Source of the DNA: Pseudopedobacter saltans DSM 12145
Lineage (GTDB): Bacteria; Bacteroidota; Bacteroidia; Sphingobacteriales; Sphingobacteriaceae
Assembly: GCF_000190735.1 (NCBI RefSeq)
Contig: NC_015177.1
Location: 2,666,001-2,730,000, forward strand
Direction of reading: 5' to 3'
Length of the DNA: 64,000 nt
Below the pieces are notes generated by a model. The model was not told where the DNA came from. It saw nothing but the letters and a program-made list of their open reading frames with translations, and did not search any database. The position numbers were made by a program, and so were the translations under genes. Positions 54,070 to 64,000 of the stretch are shown here, one piece after another (positions within the stretch are counted from its first letter, which is position 1; each line of letters begins with the position of its first letter).

Positions 54070-55293
54070 TTACCATCTATAAGCTAGAGAAATACCAGGA
54101 ATATAAACATGAGATTTAAACTTACCTGATAACTGGGTTTCGTAATTGGTTTCATCGATTTCTTTTAGCTTTTCAAACATAAAAGAGATATCCATACCAA
54201 ATTTCTGCGTAAAGTTATATCCCATACCTGCTGTCAATACCACCCTGTTCGCATCCGGAACTTCTGGAGTTACATAACCGCTTCTAACAGGAGAAACCAC
54301 ATAAGCAGCTCCTGCCCTAAGTGCAAATTTGTTGGTAGCCATATGCTGTGCTCCTAATCTTATCGCATATCCATCTCCGTAATCTCTGGGGGAAGAGGTG
54401 TTTGGAACCCTGGTATTATTATTATAAACAAAGTCTAAACTCTTATATACTTTCCAATCCGTCCAACTCAAATCAAACGCCAGTTGAGTTTTTGGACTCG
54501 CCTGATAGCCCAGACCGAATGCCAGAGTTCCAGGTAAAGGAAGTTCAGCATTAAATTTTGTCGGAAAAGTAGGCTGCAAAGAACTAGCTACTTTAAAATT
54601 AGCATCTCCGTCTTCTACTTTGGTTACAATTTTCGAACGGTAAGATAAACCCGCGGTTAGGCCAATATCGCTTTTCATGAATAATCCAACATTCCAGCCG
54701 TAAGCATTACCACTACCTTTCAACTGTGCACTTCCCGGTTCGCCCTGATCATTTGCAATAGGTACCCTTCTCTGCAAATCAACTATTCCATGATTGAATA
54801 CAAATCCGGCACCGAAGCCTATATTATCTGTCAACTTAACGCTGATAGTTGGCTGTATATAGATTGCCTTGAGGTCAAGTGAAGTTATCGTAAATTTCCC
54901 TGACCAATCTTCACCCCAGTTATTTAATCCACCAAACGGTGTATAAACGCCTAAACCGAGTTTTACTCTACCTGATTTTGGTCCCCAAACACCATAAATC
55001 TGAATCGGAGTGGCCACTTCGTCTCTGTTATATTCTACCTGTGTTCCTCCGCGTTGCAAAAATGCCGATTTAAAAAAGACCGGACTGATACCTGCACTTA
55101 TCGCATTTTTATCAATCATTGAAACTGCACCGGGATTGTAAAATACAGCGGCCTCATCTAAAGCCAAACCTACTCCTGCGCCAGCCATACCGATTTGCTT
55201 CTGGCCTTGAAGATTCACCTGAAACCCCTGTGCAAATAACGAGGCAGATGAGATACTTAATAGCGCTGCAAGAACTATCTTTTTTGTCATCAT
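54070..55293 (-). CDS. FadL/OmpP1/TodX-type outer-membrane transport protein
   Basis: A 407-residue beta-barrel porin for hydrophobic compounds such as long-chain fatty acids. The signal peptide is about residues 1-22 (ending SLFAQ). The N-terminal hatch region has GMAGAGVGLALDEAAVFYNPGAVSMID in short parts (the NPGA motif is diagnostic), and the C-terminus ends with aromatic SLAYRW, the barrel-insertion signal. It is followed by the SGNH lipoprotein gene. Upstream lie two palindromic sites spaced 20 bp apart that could bind a regulator. Confidence 0.9.
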   Translation of the reverse strand: MMTKKIVLAALLSISSASLFAQGFQVNLQGQKQIGMAGAGVGLALDEAAVFYNPGAVSMIDKNAISAGISPVFFKSAFLQRGGTQVEYNRDEVATPIQIYGVWGPKSGRVKLGLGVYTPFGGLNNWGEDWSGKFTITSLDLKAIYIQPTISVKLTDNIGFGAGFVFNHGIVDLQRRVPIANDQGEPGSAQLKGSGNAYGWNVGLFMKSDIGLTAGLSYRSKIVTKVEDGDANFKVASSLQPTFPTKFNAELPLPGTLAFGLGYQASPKTQLAFDLSWTDWKVYKSLDFVYNNNTRVPNTSSPRDYGDGYAIRLGAQHMATNKFALRAGAAYVVSPVRSGYVTPEVPDANRVVLTAGMGYNFTQKFGMDISFMFEKLKEIDETNYETQLSGKFKSHVYIPGISLAYRW

Positions 55294-55322
55294 AGTGGTA
55301 ATATTAGGTTATTAATCGCTTA

Positions 55323-55366
55323 ATTTATTATGTTAACATAATAAATACTATGCTAACATAATAAAA
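55323..55366. promoter_or_regulatory. tandem palindromic operator upstream of the FadL-type gene
   Basis: A perfect 24-bp palindrome (55323-55346; half ATTTATTATGTT mirrored) has its centre between 55334 and 55335. A second, imperfect copy (TATGCTAACATA, 55349-55360) is centred at 55354/55355, exactly 20 bp further, about two helical turns. Both lie 30-70 bp before the porin start codon. Confidence 0.6.
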
Positions 55367-55611
55367 ATTATTGATAAAAGAAATAGCATTTTTGCTAAAT
55401 AAATAGTGCCTCTTTTATGAATGGGTCATAATCGATAAATGCTCTTTCTCTTCTTTGAAAAAGTCTTATATATAAACTTTTGAGGGCGTTAAGAAGAGCT
55501 CTAACCAGATGTTTAAAGTTAAAATTTGCCATATATCCAAGTTAAAATAAATGATAAGCAAGATTCAAGCCATATTCTAACTTCTCTGCAAAACTTCTGA
55601 TACAGATAACT

Positions 55612-55831
55612 TCTCTCCTTCGCCTCTCTCTTGTTTTACTTACAGTTCTCCTCTACTCTTCCGTACCATCTCCCTTGCAAAGCTTACGATTGGCTTGCAT
55701 TTCTCTTACGATTTTCCTACGTTCCTCTTACGGTTCTTTTACGATTGGCTTACGTTTCTCTTACGCCGGTCTTACGCTATGAAGGAAAACTGTTAGAAAA
55801 GTGAAGGAAAATTGTAAGCAAACCGGCGGAT
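55612..55831 (+). repeat. 11-nt-period array, core CTTACG, then inverted
   Basis: About 20 consecutive units in one unbroken 11-nt phase. Middle units are clear: CTTACGATTGG, CTTGCATTTCT, CTTACGATTTT, CCTACGTTCCT, CTTACGGTTCT, TTTACGATTGG, CTTACGTTTCT, CTTACGCCGGT, CTTACGCTATG (55683-55781). From 55782 the units read in the opposite sense: AAGGAAAACTG, TTAGAAAAGTG, AAGGAAAATTG, TAAGCAAACCG. No reading frame crosses it without stops in this period. Confidence 0.85.
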
Positions 55832-55883
55832 CTGTACCAGCTTTGGTTATAACCAGTTCCGGTAAGGCGCGATAAAATCGTAT

Positions 55884-56010
55884 AAACCACAAAAGACATT
55901 AATTCTTAAAGATACTTATAACACCGGCGGCAGCAAGTGTTTATTCCTCTACTCCCTTATCAAAATCTCCTGATACATTTGGTATACTCCTGTACAACTT
56001 TGCGGTTAAT
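55884..56010. repeat. diverged copy of the 11501-11613 repeat
   Basis: Blocks AACCACAAAA, TTCTTAAAGATACT, GTGT(T)ATTC, GGTATACTCCTG and CTTTGCGGTTAAT occur in the same order as at 11501-11613. It fills part of the 855-bp spacer upstream of atpD, which otherwise holds the 11-nt array, the operator and the atpD promoter. Confidence 0.6.
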
Positions 56011-56052
56011 CTATCTTTATAAAAAAATATGAAATAATTATTAAAAATAGGT

Positions 56053-56082
56053 TTTGAATTAAAGTAATAAAATGTAATTTCG
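56053..56082 (+). promoter_or_regulatory. candidate atpD promoter
   Basis: TTTG (56053-56056), 18 nt, then TAATTTCG (56075-56082), one mismatch from TAnnTTTG. A leader of about 60 nt would carry the hairpin AGCCC-TAAA-GGGCT (56098-56111). Confidence 0.45.
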
Positions 56083-56133
56083 CACACTCAAAGTAGTAGC
56101 CCTAAAGGGCTTAAAAACAATTGATTTTAATAA

Positions 56134-57657
<1,524 letters not shown>

Positions 57658-57746
57658 ATAGAATCAGGTAGCTAGTATCAAGTATCGGGACGTTTGATTA
57701 TCTTGAATCTTGATACTAAGTACTTTCTACTAGATACTTAAAAGAT

Positions 57747-57995
57747 ATGATTTTAGAAATATTAACTCCAGATAAAAAAGTATTTGACGGCAACATTACT
57801 TCGGTAACTGTTCCTGGGACTCAAGGTTCTTTTGAAGTTCTGAACAACCATGCTCCTATTATCTCTACTTTAGAGAAAGGAAAAGTGATTGTGAGAAATG
57901 GAAGCAATGAACAAAAGTTCTTAATTACTGGCGGAGTTATTGAAGTGATTAATAATAAGATTATTTTACTTGCCGAGAGTGCTCAGCAACAGTAA
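57747..57995 (+). CDS. atpC: F1 ATP synthase subunit epsilon, short form
   Basis: An 82-residue epsilon subunit made of the N-terminal beta-sandwich only: LEILTPDKKVFDGNITSVTVPGTQGSFEVLNNHAPI in short motifs (PG..G.FEVL..H.P is diagnostic). The C-terminal helical hairpin that inhibits ATPase activity in many bacteria is missing, common in this phylum. It is 89 bp after atpD, with a palindromic repeat in the gap (57670-57738), and a strong terminator follows. Confidence 0.93.
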   Translation: MILEILTPDKKVFDGNITSVTVPGTQGSFEVLNNHAPIISTLEKGKVIVRNGSNEQKFLITGGVIEVINNKIILLAESAQQQ

Positions 57996-58020
57996 TCTTT
58001 AATAATTTACAGATATTAAA

Positions 58021-58052
58021 GGTTGGCAAAATTTGCCAACCTTTTCTTTTTA
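58021..58052 (+). terminator. terminator after atpDC
   Basis: GGTTGGCAAA pairs with TTTGCCAACC in a near-perfect stem (58021-58041) followed by TTTTCTTTTTAT. Confidence 0.9.
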
Positions 58053-58346
58053 TATCTATCCTGATTTCTATCACTTTTTTTACACTTTTTGTCATTTCAG
58101 GAAGAATCAGCACCACAAACTATGCAAGCATAGCTTTTATACCGAATACCATTTTGATGTTTGGTTCAGAACGATAAGAATTAAATTCTAAACAAATATT
58201 TCATTACAAAATAATAAGAATGTTTTTAATATAAATTTGACACATTATTTTTTTTTAACTTTTTTCTGGGAGCTATTGACATTAATTAAAGGATATATTA
58301 CCTTACAACAATCAAAATGATATTACTGATATAATACATTATCAAC

Positions 58347-58427
58347 ATGCTGGTCATTATCAACTTAATTTTCTTATTGGTCATTCGCCTGATTTTAGGT
58401 GGTATGCAGAAGGCATGTTTTAGATAA
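58347..58427 (+). promoter_or_regulatory. ilv leader peptide (26 codons)
   Basis: The ORF starts MLVIINLIFLLVIRLILGG and ends MQKACFR before TAA. Of residues 2-17, thirteen are Leu, Val or Ile, the end products of the downstream operon. Ribosome stalling there for lack of these tRNAs would expose 58408-58416 for pairing with the terminator stem. It is too short for a standard ORF scan. Confidence 0.85.
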
Positions 58428-58475
58428 AATATAATAGATATTTAAAAATGCCTTCTTAGTGGAGGCATTTTTTTT
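58408..58475 (+). terminator. ilv attenuator: antiterminator and terminator
   Basis: Terminator stem 58444-58455 (AAAAATGCCTTC) pairs with 58461-58472 (GGAGGCATTTTT) around loop TTAGT and runs into T to 58475. The alternative antiterminator is a perfect 9-bp match of AGAAGGCAT (58408-58416) with ATGCCTTCT (58448-58456), which disrupts the terminator. The segment AGAAGGCAT lies at the end of the leader ORF, where a translating ribosome would cover it. Confidence 0.85.
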
Positions 58476-58499
58476 GAGTAAATTTCAATTGTAACAAAG

Positions 58500-59378
58500 A
58501 TGAAAAAATACATATACACTAAAGGAGAGTTTGTGGAATCTACATCCACGGGCATCGACATTTTCAGTCAGAGTGTACATTATGGTTTTGGAGTTTTTGA
58601 GGGGTTACGCTCTTATGTTACAGACAATGGTGTAAAGATTTTCAAAGCAAAAGAACATTTCGAACGCTTGATGAAATCTTGCGAAAAGATAGGGATTCCT
58701 TTTAAAAGAGATGTTTACGAATTAATCAGGGCTTCTTACCGTCTATTGGAACTCAACAAATTGGACAATGCCTATATAAGACCTCTGGTAACAACCGGGA
58801 GAGGCATGGATTTGAAAATTAATGATGTAGCTGATATCACCATAATGGCTTGGGAGTGGGACTTTTATAATGGCAATAAGCTATTGAATACTTGTATTTC
58901 TTCGCATAGAAGATCAAGTCCGAAGACATCTCCTATCGATGCCAAGATTACCGGAAACTACATCAACTCTATCATAGCAACAACAGAGGCTACAAATAAT
59001 GGCTATGATGATGCCATTCAGTTAGATGAAAGAGGCTTTGTAGCCGAAACACCGGGCGCAAATCTTTTCTGTGAGAAGGATGGAAAAATATATACTCCGG
59101 CTTCTTCAGAATATATACTGGCGGGAATAACAAGAGCAACCTTAATTCGGATTGCAAAGTCTTTTGATATAGACGTTATAGAAAAAGATATAACACCAGA
59201 AGAGTTTAAAGATGCAGACAGCGCATTCCTGTGCAGCACCGCTGCAGAAGTCGTGGGCATTGGTTCTGTGGACGATGTACCTTACAGATTAAATTTCGAA
59301 GATAGTGTTGGAGCTACACTTCAAAGAGCATATAAAAAATTAGTATTGGATAAATTAAGTTACGAGGTTATAATATAA
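58500..59378 (+). CDS. ilvE: branched-chain amino-acid aminotransferase
   Basis: A fold-type IV PLP enzyme that transaminates the 2-keto acids of Leu, Ile and Val. The 292 residues begin [13 protein letters not shown], with [18 protein letters not shown] and the PLP lysine in [13 protein letters not shown] (Lys149). [14 protein letters not shown] and [10 protein letters not shown] are further conserved parts. It is the first gene after the attenuator and shares its last base with ilvD. Confidence 0.95.
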   Translation: MKKYIYTKGEFVESTSTGIDIFSQSVHYGFGVFEGLRSYVTDNGVKIFKAKEHFERLMKSCEKIGIPFKRDVYELIRASYRLLELNKLDNAYIRPLVTTGRGMDLKINDVADITIMAWEWDFYNGNKLLNTCISSHRRSSPKTSPIDAKITGNYINSIIATTEATNNGYDDAIQLDERGFVAETPGANLFCEKDGKIYTPASSEYILAGITRATLIRIAKSFDIDVIEKDITPEEFKDADSAFLCSTAAEVVGIGSVDDVPYRLNFEDSVGATLQRAYKKLVLDKLSYEVII

Positions 59379-61054
59379 TGGAATTAAACAAGTACAGTAA
59401 GACAATTACTCAAGACAAAACGCAACCTGCCTCACAGGCTCAACTTTATGCCATAGGCCTAACTACTGCTGACATGTCTAAAGCACAAGTCGGTATTGCC
59501 AGCATGGGTTATGATGGAAACAATTGCAATATGCACTTAAACGGCCTGGCCGCAGAAGTAAAAAAAGGTGTCTGGGATAATGGTCTGGTCGGTTTAACAT
59601 TCCATACCATTGGTGTAAGCGATGGTATTACCAACGGCACTACGGGCATGAGATATTCCCTGGTATCAAGAGATTTAATTGCCGACTCTATAGAAACTGT
59701 TACCGGTGCTCATTTTTATGATGGTTTAATTACCGTACCTGGTTGTGATAAAAACATGCCTGGATCTTTAATTGCAATGGCGAGATTAAACCGTCCTTCT
59801 ATTATGGTTTACGGTGGTTCTATCCATCCCGGAGAATACAAAGGAGAAGCTCTTAATATTGTTTCTGCTTTTGAAGCATTGGGTCAGAAACTTGCCGGAA
59901 ACTTAAGCGACGAAGATTATCAGGGTGTTATTGAGCATGCCTGCCCCGGTGCCGGTGCTTGTGGCGGAATGTACACCGCAAATACCATGTCTTCTGCAAT
60001 TGAAGCAATGGGTATGAGTTTACCTTACAGTTCGTCTAATCCGGCTTTAAGTCAGGAAAAAATAAACGAATGTAGAGAAGCTGGAAAATATATTAAAATC
60101 TTATTAGAGAAAGATATTAAGCCTAGCGATATCCTAACCAAAAAAGCTTTTGAAAACGCGATTACGGTTATTATGGTTTTAGGAGGTAGTACTAATGCGG
60201 TATTGCATATGATTGCAATGGCTGATTCTGTTGGTTTGGAGTTGACATTAAAAGATTTCCAGGATATCAGTGATAGAATCCCTGTATTGGCAGACTTGAA
60301 ACCAAGCGGAAAATACCTGATGGAAGATCTTCACAATATTGGTGGTGTTCCTATGGTAATGAAATACTTACTGAACAAAGGATTAATCCACGGAGATTGT
60401 TTAACTGTAACAGGAAAAACGATTGCTGAAAACTTAGAATCGGTACCTGATATCGAGTTTGAAAATCAAAAAGTGATTTTCCCATTGGAAAAACCTATAA
60501 AAGCGACCGGACACTTACAAATGCTTTACGGAAATGTGGCTACTGAAGGTTCTGTAGCAAAGATTTCCGGAAAAGAAGGCGAACGCTTTAAAGGGACAGC
60601 CCGTACCTTTAACGGTGAAAGTGAATTGATTCAGGGTATTTCTTCAGGAAAAGTAAAAGCTGGTGATGTAGTAGTAATCCGTTACGTAGGGCCAAAAGGA
60701 GGGCCTGGTATGTCGGAAATGTTAAAACCTACTGCTGCCATCATTGGTGCCGGACTGGGTTCTTCTGTAGCGTTAATTACCGATGGTCGTTTCTCTGGTG
60801 GTACACATGGTTTCGTTGTGGGACACATTGTACCGGAAGCTTACGAGGGAGGTACAATTGCATTAATTCAGGACGAGGATATCATAGAAATCGATGCAAC
60901 TACCAATACAATTAATGTATTGCTTTCTGACGAGGAATTAGCTGCAAGAAGAGCACAATGGAAACAACCAGAACCTCCGGTTAAAAGAGGGGTATTGTAT
61001 AAATATTTTAAAAGTGTAGAAAATGCAACAAAAGGATGTGTTACTGACCACTAG
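59378..61054 (+). CDS. ilvD: dihydroxy-acid dehydratase
   Basis: An iron-sulphur dehydratase, third step of Ile/Val synthesis. Cluster cysteines are seen at 50 (DGNNCNMH), 123 ([11 protein letters not shown]) and in [16 protein letters not shown]. The C-terminal [24 protein letters not shown], in its short motifs, is diagnostic. Length 558 is normal. The next gene, ilvB, begins 32 bp before its stop. Confidence 0.97.
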   Translation: MELNKYSKTITQDKTQPASQAQLYAIGLTTADMSKAQVGIASMGYDGNNCNMHLNGLAAEVKKGVWDNGLVGLTFHTIGVSDGITNGTTGMRYSLVSRDLIADSIETVTGAHFYDGLITVPGCDKNMPGSLIAMARLNRPSIMVYGGSIHPGEYKGEALNIVSAFEALGQKLAGNLSDEDYQGVIEHACPGAGACGGMYTANTMSSAIEAMGMSLPYSSSNPALSQEKINECREAGKYIKILLEKDIKPSDILTKKAFENAITVIMVLGGSTNAVLHMIAMADSVGLELTLKDFQDISDRIPVLADLKPSGKYLMEDLHNIGGVPMVMKYLLNKGLIHGDCLTVTGKTIAENLESVPDIEFENQKVIFPLEKPIKATGHLQMLYGNVATEGSVAKISGKEGERFKGTARTFNGESELIQGISSGKVKAGDVVVIRYVGPKGGPGMSEMLKPTAAIIGAGLGSSVALITDGRFSGGTHGFVVGHIVPEAYEGGTIALIQDEDIIEIDATTNTINVLLSDEELAARRAQWKQPEPPVKRGVLYKYFKSVENATKGCVTDH

Positions 61055-62771
61055 TCCGGAAGAAACTGCTACTGTAGCAGTTCAACAACTAAAAGGTCAA
61101 GAAATTGTACTTAAGTGCCTTATCGAGGAAAATGTTGATACGATATTCGGCTATCCTGGAGGCGCGATAATGCCGATATATGATGCTTTATTTGATTACG
61201 AAGATAAACTGCATCATGTTTTGGTTAGACATGAACAAGGTGCTACCCACGCCGCACAAGGTTATGCCAGAACTTCTGGTAAAGTGGGTGTGGTTTTCGC
61301 AACCAGCGGACCAGGTGCGACTAACCTGATTACTGGTTTAGCAGATGCCCAAATAGATAGCACTCCAATGGTTGCTATCACCGGACAGGTATTTGCTCAT
61401 TTATTGGGTACAGATGCTTTTCAGGAGACTGACGTAATCAATATCACTACACCGGTAACTAAATGGAATTACCAGATTACCGATGCTTCTGAAATTGAGG
61501 AAGTAATGGCTAAGGCTTTCTATATCGCAAGAACAGGAAGACCGGGACCTGTATTAATTGATATTACAAAGAATGCTCAATTGCAATTGACAGATTACTA
61601 TGGCTACAAAAAATGTGATCACATCAGAAGCTACAGACCTGCCCCAATTGTAAGAAAAGAATATGTAGAACAAGCTGCTGAATTAATCAATAAAGCTGAA
61701 AAACCTTTTGTTTTATTTGGACAAGGTGTTTTATTGGGAAATGCAGAAGCAGAGTTTAAAGCTTTTATAGAAAAAGCAGGTATCCCTTCGGCGTGGACAA
61801 TTATGGGCGCTGGTGCTATTCCTACAGATCACGAGTTAAACGTGGGTATGTTGGGTATGCATGGTAACTATGGACCCAATGTTTTAACGAATGAATGTGA
61901 TGTACTAATTGCTATAGGTATGCGTTTTGACGACCGTGTAACTGGCCGCTTAGACAAATATGCTAAACAAGCAAAAGTTATCCATTTAGATATTGATCCT
62001 GCCGAAATAGACAAAAATGTTAAAACCACAGTTCCTGTTTGGGGAGATTGTAAAGAAACTTTACCACTTTTAACCGAGCTGGTTGAGAAAAAAGAGCATA
62101 AAGCATGGTTGCAAAAATTCAGAGATTACGAAAAAGAAGAAATCGCTGAATGTATCGACAAAGAAATCAATCCTCAAGAAGGTGAGATGACTATGGGCGA
62201 AGTAATTAATTTGCTGAACCAATTAACTGGCGGCGATGCTGTTATTGTTACTGACGTAGGCCAGCATCAGATGGTTGCTTGTCGTTATGCTAAGTTTAAT
62301 CATACCAGAAGCAATATTACCAGTGGCGGATTAGGCACTATGGGATTTGCGCTTCCGGCTGCTATTGGCGCTAAATTTGGAGCTCAGGACAGAACCGTTG
62401 TCGCTATTATTGGTGATGGTGGTTTTCAAATGACTTTACAAGAGTTAGGTACCATTATGCAAAGTGGCGTGGATGTTAAAATTGTTATCTTAAATAACCA
62501 GTTCCTGGGAATGGTTAGACAGTGGCAGGAACTTTTCCACGACAGAAGATACTCTTTCGTAAATATTACCAGTCCGGATTTCGTAGCATTAGCAAAAAGC
62601 TATTATATAGACGGACAAAAAGTTTCTGAAAGGGATCAGTTAAAAGGTGCCCTGGAAACAATGCTTAACCATAAAGGATCTTACTTATTGGAAATTATGG
62701 TTACCAAAGAAAACAATGTTTTCCCTATGGTTCCGCAAGGATGCAGTGTAAGTGAAATCAGGCTTAAATAA
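61023..62771 (+). CDS. ilvB: acetolactate synthase large subunit
   Basis: The ThDP-dependent catalytic subunit, which condenses pyruvate with pyruvate or 2-ketobutyrate. The 582 residues show [15 protein letters not shown] and [16 protein letters not shown] with the activating Glu, a FAD-domain part with [12 protein letters not shown], and the ThDP motif [17 protein letters not shown]...NNQFLGMV. A 25-residue N-terminal extension precedes the core. It overlaps ilvD and precedes ilvN by 13 bp. Confidence 0.96.
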   Translation: MQQKDVLLTTSPEETATVAVQQLKGQEIVLKCLIEENVDTIFGYPGGAIMPIYDALFDYEDKLHHVLVRHEQGATHAAQGYARTSGKVGVVFATSGPGATNLITGLADAQIDSTPMVAITGQVFAHLLGTDAFQETDVINITTPVTKWNYQITDASEIEEVMAKAFYIARTGRPGPVLIDITKNAQLQLTDYYGYKKCDHIRSYRPAPIVRKEYVEQAAELINKAEKPFVLFGQGVLLGNAEAEFKAFIEKAGIPSAWTIMGAGAIPTDHELNVGMLGMHGNYGPNVLTNECDVLIAIGMRFDDRVTGRLDKYAKQAKVIHLDIDPAEIDKNVKTTVPVWGDCKETLPLLTELVEKKEHKAWLQKFRDYEKEEIAECIDKEINPQEGEMTMGEVINLLNQLTGGDAVIVTDVGQHQMVACRYAKFNHTRSNITSGGLGTMGFALPAAIGAKFGAQDRTVVAIIGDGGFQMTLQELGTIMQSGVDVKIVILNNQFLGMVRQWQELFHDRRYSFVNITSPDFVALAKSYYIDGQKVSERDQLKGALETMLNHKGSYLLEIMVTKENNVFPMVPQGCSVSEIRLK

Positions 62772-62784
62772 TTAGTAAATCATT

Positions 62785-63387
62785 ATGGACGCAAAAATAG
62801 AAAAGCAGGAATATAACATCACAGTTTATACCGAAAACCAAGTTGGTTTACTGAGTAGAATTGCTATTATATTTAGTCGTAGAAAGCTCAATATAGAAAG
62901 TTTAAATACTTCCCCTTCTGAAGTAGACAGTATCCATAGATTTACTATCGTGATACATGAAACTGAAGAAGTGGTTAGAAAAGTAGCGAGACAACTGGAA
63001 AAGCAGGTTGAGGTTCTGAAAGTGTATTACAACAAAAATGAAGAAATTGTTTGGCAGGAATTGGCTCTATATAAAGTCCCTACAGATATCATAGCGGAAA
63101 AAGCTAGTGTAGAGCGTTTATTGAGAGAACATGGAGCCAGAGCTGTTGTGATTAGAAAAGACTATACTGTTTTTGAAACCACAGGCCACAGAGAAGAAAC
63201 GGATAAACTGATAGATGTATTGCAACCTTATGGTTTGATTGAATTTGTAAGAAGCGCCAGGGTGGCTATCATTAAAAACAGTGATGGTTTCCATTCTAAG
63301 CTGAAACAATTTGAAAATACACTTCCGGGCGAACAGGCATCGGAAAATGAATATCTAAACAAAAGAGACAAAGTATTTACAATGTAA
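62785..63387 (+). CDS. ilvN: acetolactate synthase small subunit
   Basis: The regulatory subunit. The N-terminal ACT domain (about 10-85) reads ITVYTENQVGLLSRIAIIFSRRKLNIESL in its short motifs, with valine-binding-type NxxGxLxRI. A second domain (about 95-170) holds ERLLREHGARAVVIRKDYTV and ETGH-like residues. Length 200 is slightly longer than in E. coli IlvN. Directly upstream of the DinB-like gene (2 bp gap). Confidence 0.93.
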   Translation: MDAKIEKQEYNITVYTENQVGLLSRIAIIFSRRKLNIESLNTSPSEVDSIHRFTIVIHETEEVVRKVARQLEKQVEVLKVYYNKNEEIVWQELALYKVPTDIIAEKASVERLLREHGARAVVIRKDYTVFETTGHREETDKLIDVLQPYGLIEFVRSARVAIIKNSDGFHSKLKQFENTLPGEQASENEYLNKRDKVFTM

Positions 63388-63389
63388 TA

Positions 63390-63860
63390 ATGACAGAACA
63401 AGTTTTTAATTTCATTATCCAAACCCGTCAGGCTTTTATTCAATTAGTAGATTCTCTTTCTGTTGAAGAGTTGAATCGCATTCCAGAAGGTTTTAATAAC
63501 AATATTATATGGAATTTCGGCCATATAGTTGTAAGTACACAAACGCTTTGCTATGTTCGTACCGGAATTAAAAACGATGCATCTGAAGTAAAATATAACG
63601 ATGATTATAGAAAGGATACTAAACCTTCCCGTTATATAAATTCCGACGAAATTAATGAGCTAAAGTCTCTTGCTTTATCAACTATTGAATCGATCAGGGA
63701 GGATTATAAAAAAGGCTTTTTTAAAAACGTACAATCGTTTGCCACATCGACTTATAAGGTGGAAATGAATTCTTTCGAAGAAGTACTTGTTACAACTTCA
63801 GGACATGACAATATCCATTTAGGCTATGCTTTGGCTCAAAAAAAATTAATTAAAAAATAG
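63390..63860 (+). CDS. DinB-like four-helix protein within the ilv operon
   Basis: A 156-residue helical protein of the DinB/YfiT superfamily. Likely metal ligands are His in WNFGHIVVS and in [11 protein letters not shown] near the C-terminus. It starts 2 bp after ilvN and lies between ilvN and ilvC, so it is co-transcribed with amino-acid synthesis genes. The reason is not known; such proteins often act as bacillithiol- or mycothiol-dependent enzymes or have unknown roles. Confidence 0.85.
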   Translation: MTEQVFNFIIQTRQAFIQLVDSLSVEELNRIPEGFNNNIIWNFGHIVVSTQTLCYVRTGIKNDASEVKYNDDYRKDTKPSRYINSDEINELKSLALSTIESIREDYKKGFFKNVQSFATSTYKVEMNSFEEVLVTTSGHDNIHLGYALAQKKLIKK

Positions 63861-63891
63861 TAGAATTAAATACAGTATAACAAATAACAAA

Positions 63892-64000
63892 ATGGCAAAT
63901 TATTTTAACACCTTACCGTTAAGAGAGCAATTGAACCAATTAGGCGTTTGTGAGTTTATGGAAAACTCTGAATTCGCTGATGGTATAAACGCATTAAAAG
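63892..64000 (+). CDS. ilvC: ketol-acid reductoisomerase, N-terminal part only
   Basis: The gene is cut by the window end after 36 codons. The start [18 protein letters not shown] and [17 protein letters not shown] match the long, enterobacterial-type (class II) IlvC opening. It would catalyse the second step of Ile/Val synthesis, so the operon ilvE-D-B-N-dinB-like-C is complete in order. The frame is open to the last base. Confidence 0.93.
   Translation, partial: MANYFNTLPLREQLNQLGVCEFMENSEFADGINALK

Overview
The window looks like chromosomal DNA from the family Sphingobacteriaceae (Bacteroidetes), probably a Pedobacter or Pseudopedobacter relative. The evidence is a low GC content, TAnnTTTG -7 promoter boxes, few Shine-Dalgarno sequences, a type IX secretion C-terminal domain on a large surface protein, an UpxY-type NusG paralogue beside a polysaccharide locus, and atpD-atpC split from the rest of the ATP synthase genes. 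The genus is an inference.

Layout. 1-8.3 kb is housekeeping: cydAB (cytochrome bd oxidase), mtgA, the rpsF-rpsR-rplI operon (minus), a candidate short transcript with a 26-codon ORF, dnaX, an acidic protein, a YwbE-family gene, then manA at 8.35-9.33 kb. 9.8-46.7 kb is a large exopolysaccharide/glycoconjugate locus. Its minus-strand arm reads: 1174-aa T9SS-sorted surface protein, a 76-aa secreted peptide ending in a PID-type sorting tail, a GT2, a WecA/MraY-type initiating transferase and an UpxY antiterminator. Its plus-strand arm holds the outer-membrane export protein, Wzc-type copolymerase/tyrosine kinase, Wzm/Wzt-type ABC exporter, a methyltransferase, about twelve glycosyltransferases, a WbsX/GH99-like protein, two acetyltransferases, a Wzy-like polymerase and an exosortase-family membrane protease. 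Toxin-antitoxin pairs, a decayed IS982 element, a GIY-YIG gene and thick clusters of dispersed repeats are scattered through this arm. 46.8-55.3 kb is mostly minus-strand housekeeping: obg, adk, tRNA-Arg(ACG), a broken YoeB-type module, floA, a peroxiredoxin, an SDR, an SGNH lipoprotein and a FadL-type porin. 56.1-58.0 kb is atpDC. 58.3-64.0 kb is the branched-chain amino-acid operon ilvE-ilvD-ilvB-ilvN-dinB-like-ilvC, with ilvC cut by the window edge. A textbook-style leader-peptide attenuator precedes it.

How the genes work together. WecA starts a lipid-linked glycan, the transferases extend it, and Wzm/Wzt, Wzy, Wzc and the outer-membrane protein move and polymerise it. UpxY would let transcription run through the long operon. 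The exosortase with the 76-aa PID-tail peptide suggests that a small secreted acidic peptide is cut at the membrane and perhaps joined to the locus glycan. That pairing is the best candidate here for a little-described system.

The intergenic DNA is unusual. Three separate places hold arrays of degenerate repeats with an 11-nt period, each with a different core, and two of them flip to the inverted orientation part-way through. A second family, built from AGATTGCC...GCAATGA inverted arms, forms dense clusters around a GIY-YIG gene. All calls come from reading the sequence by eye; no database search was run.
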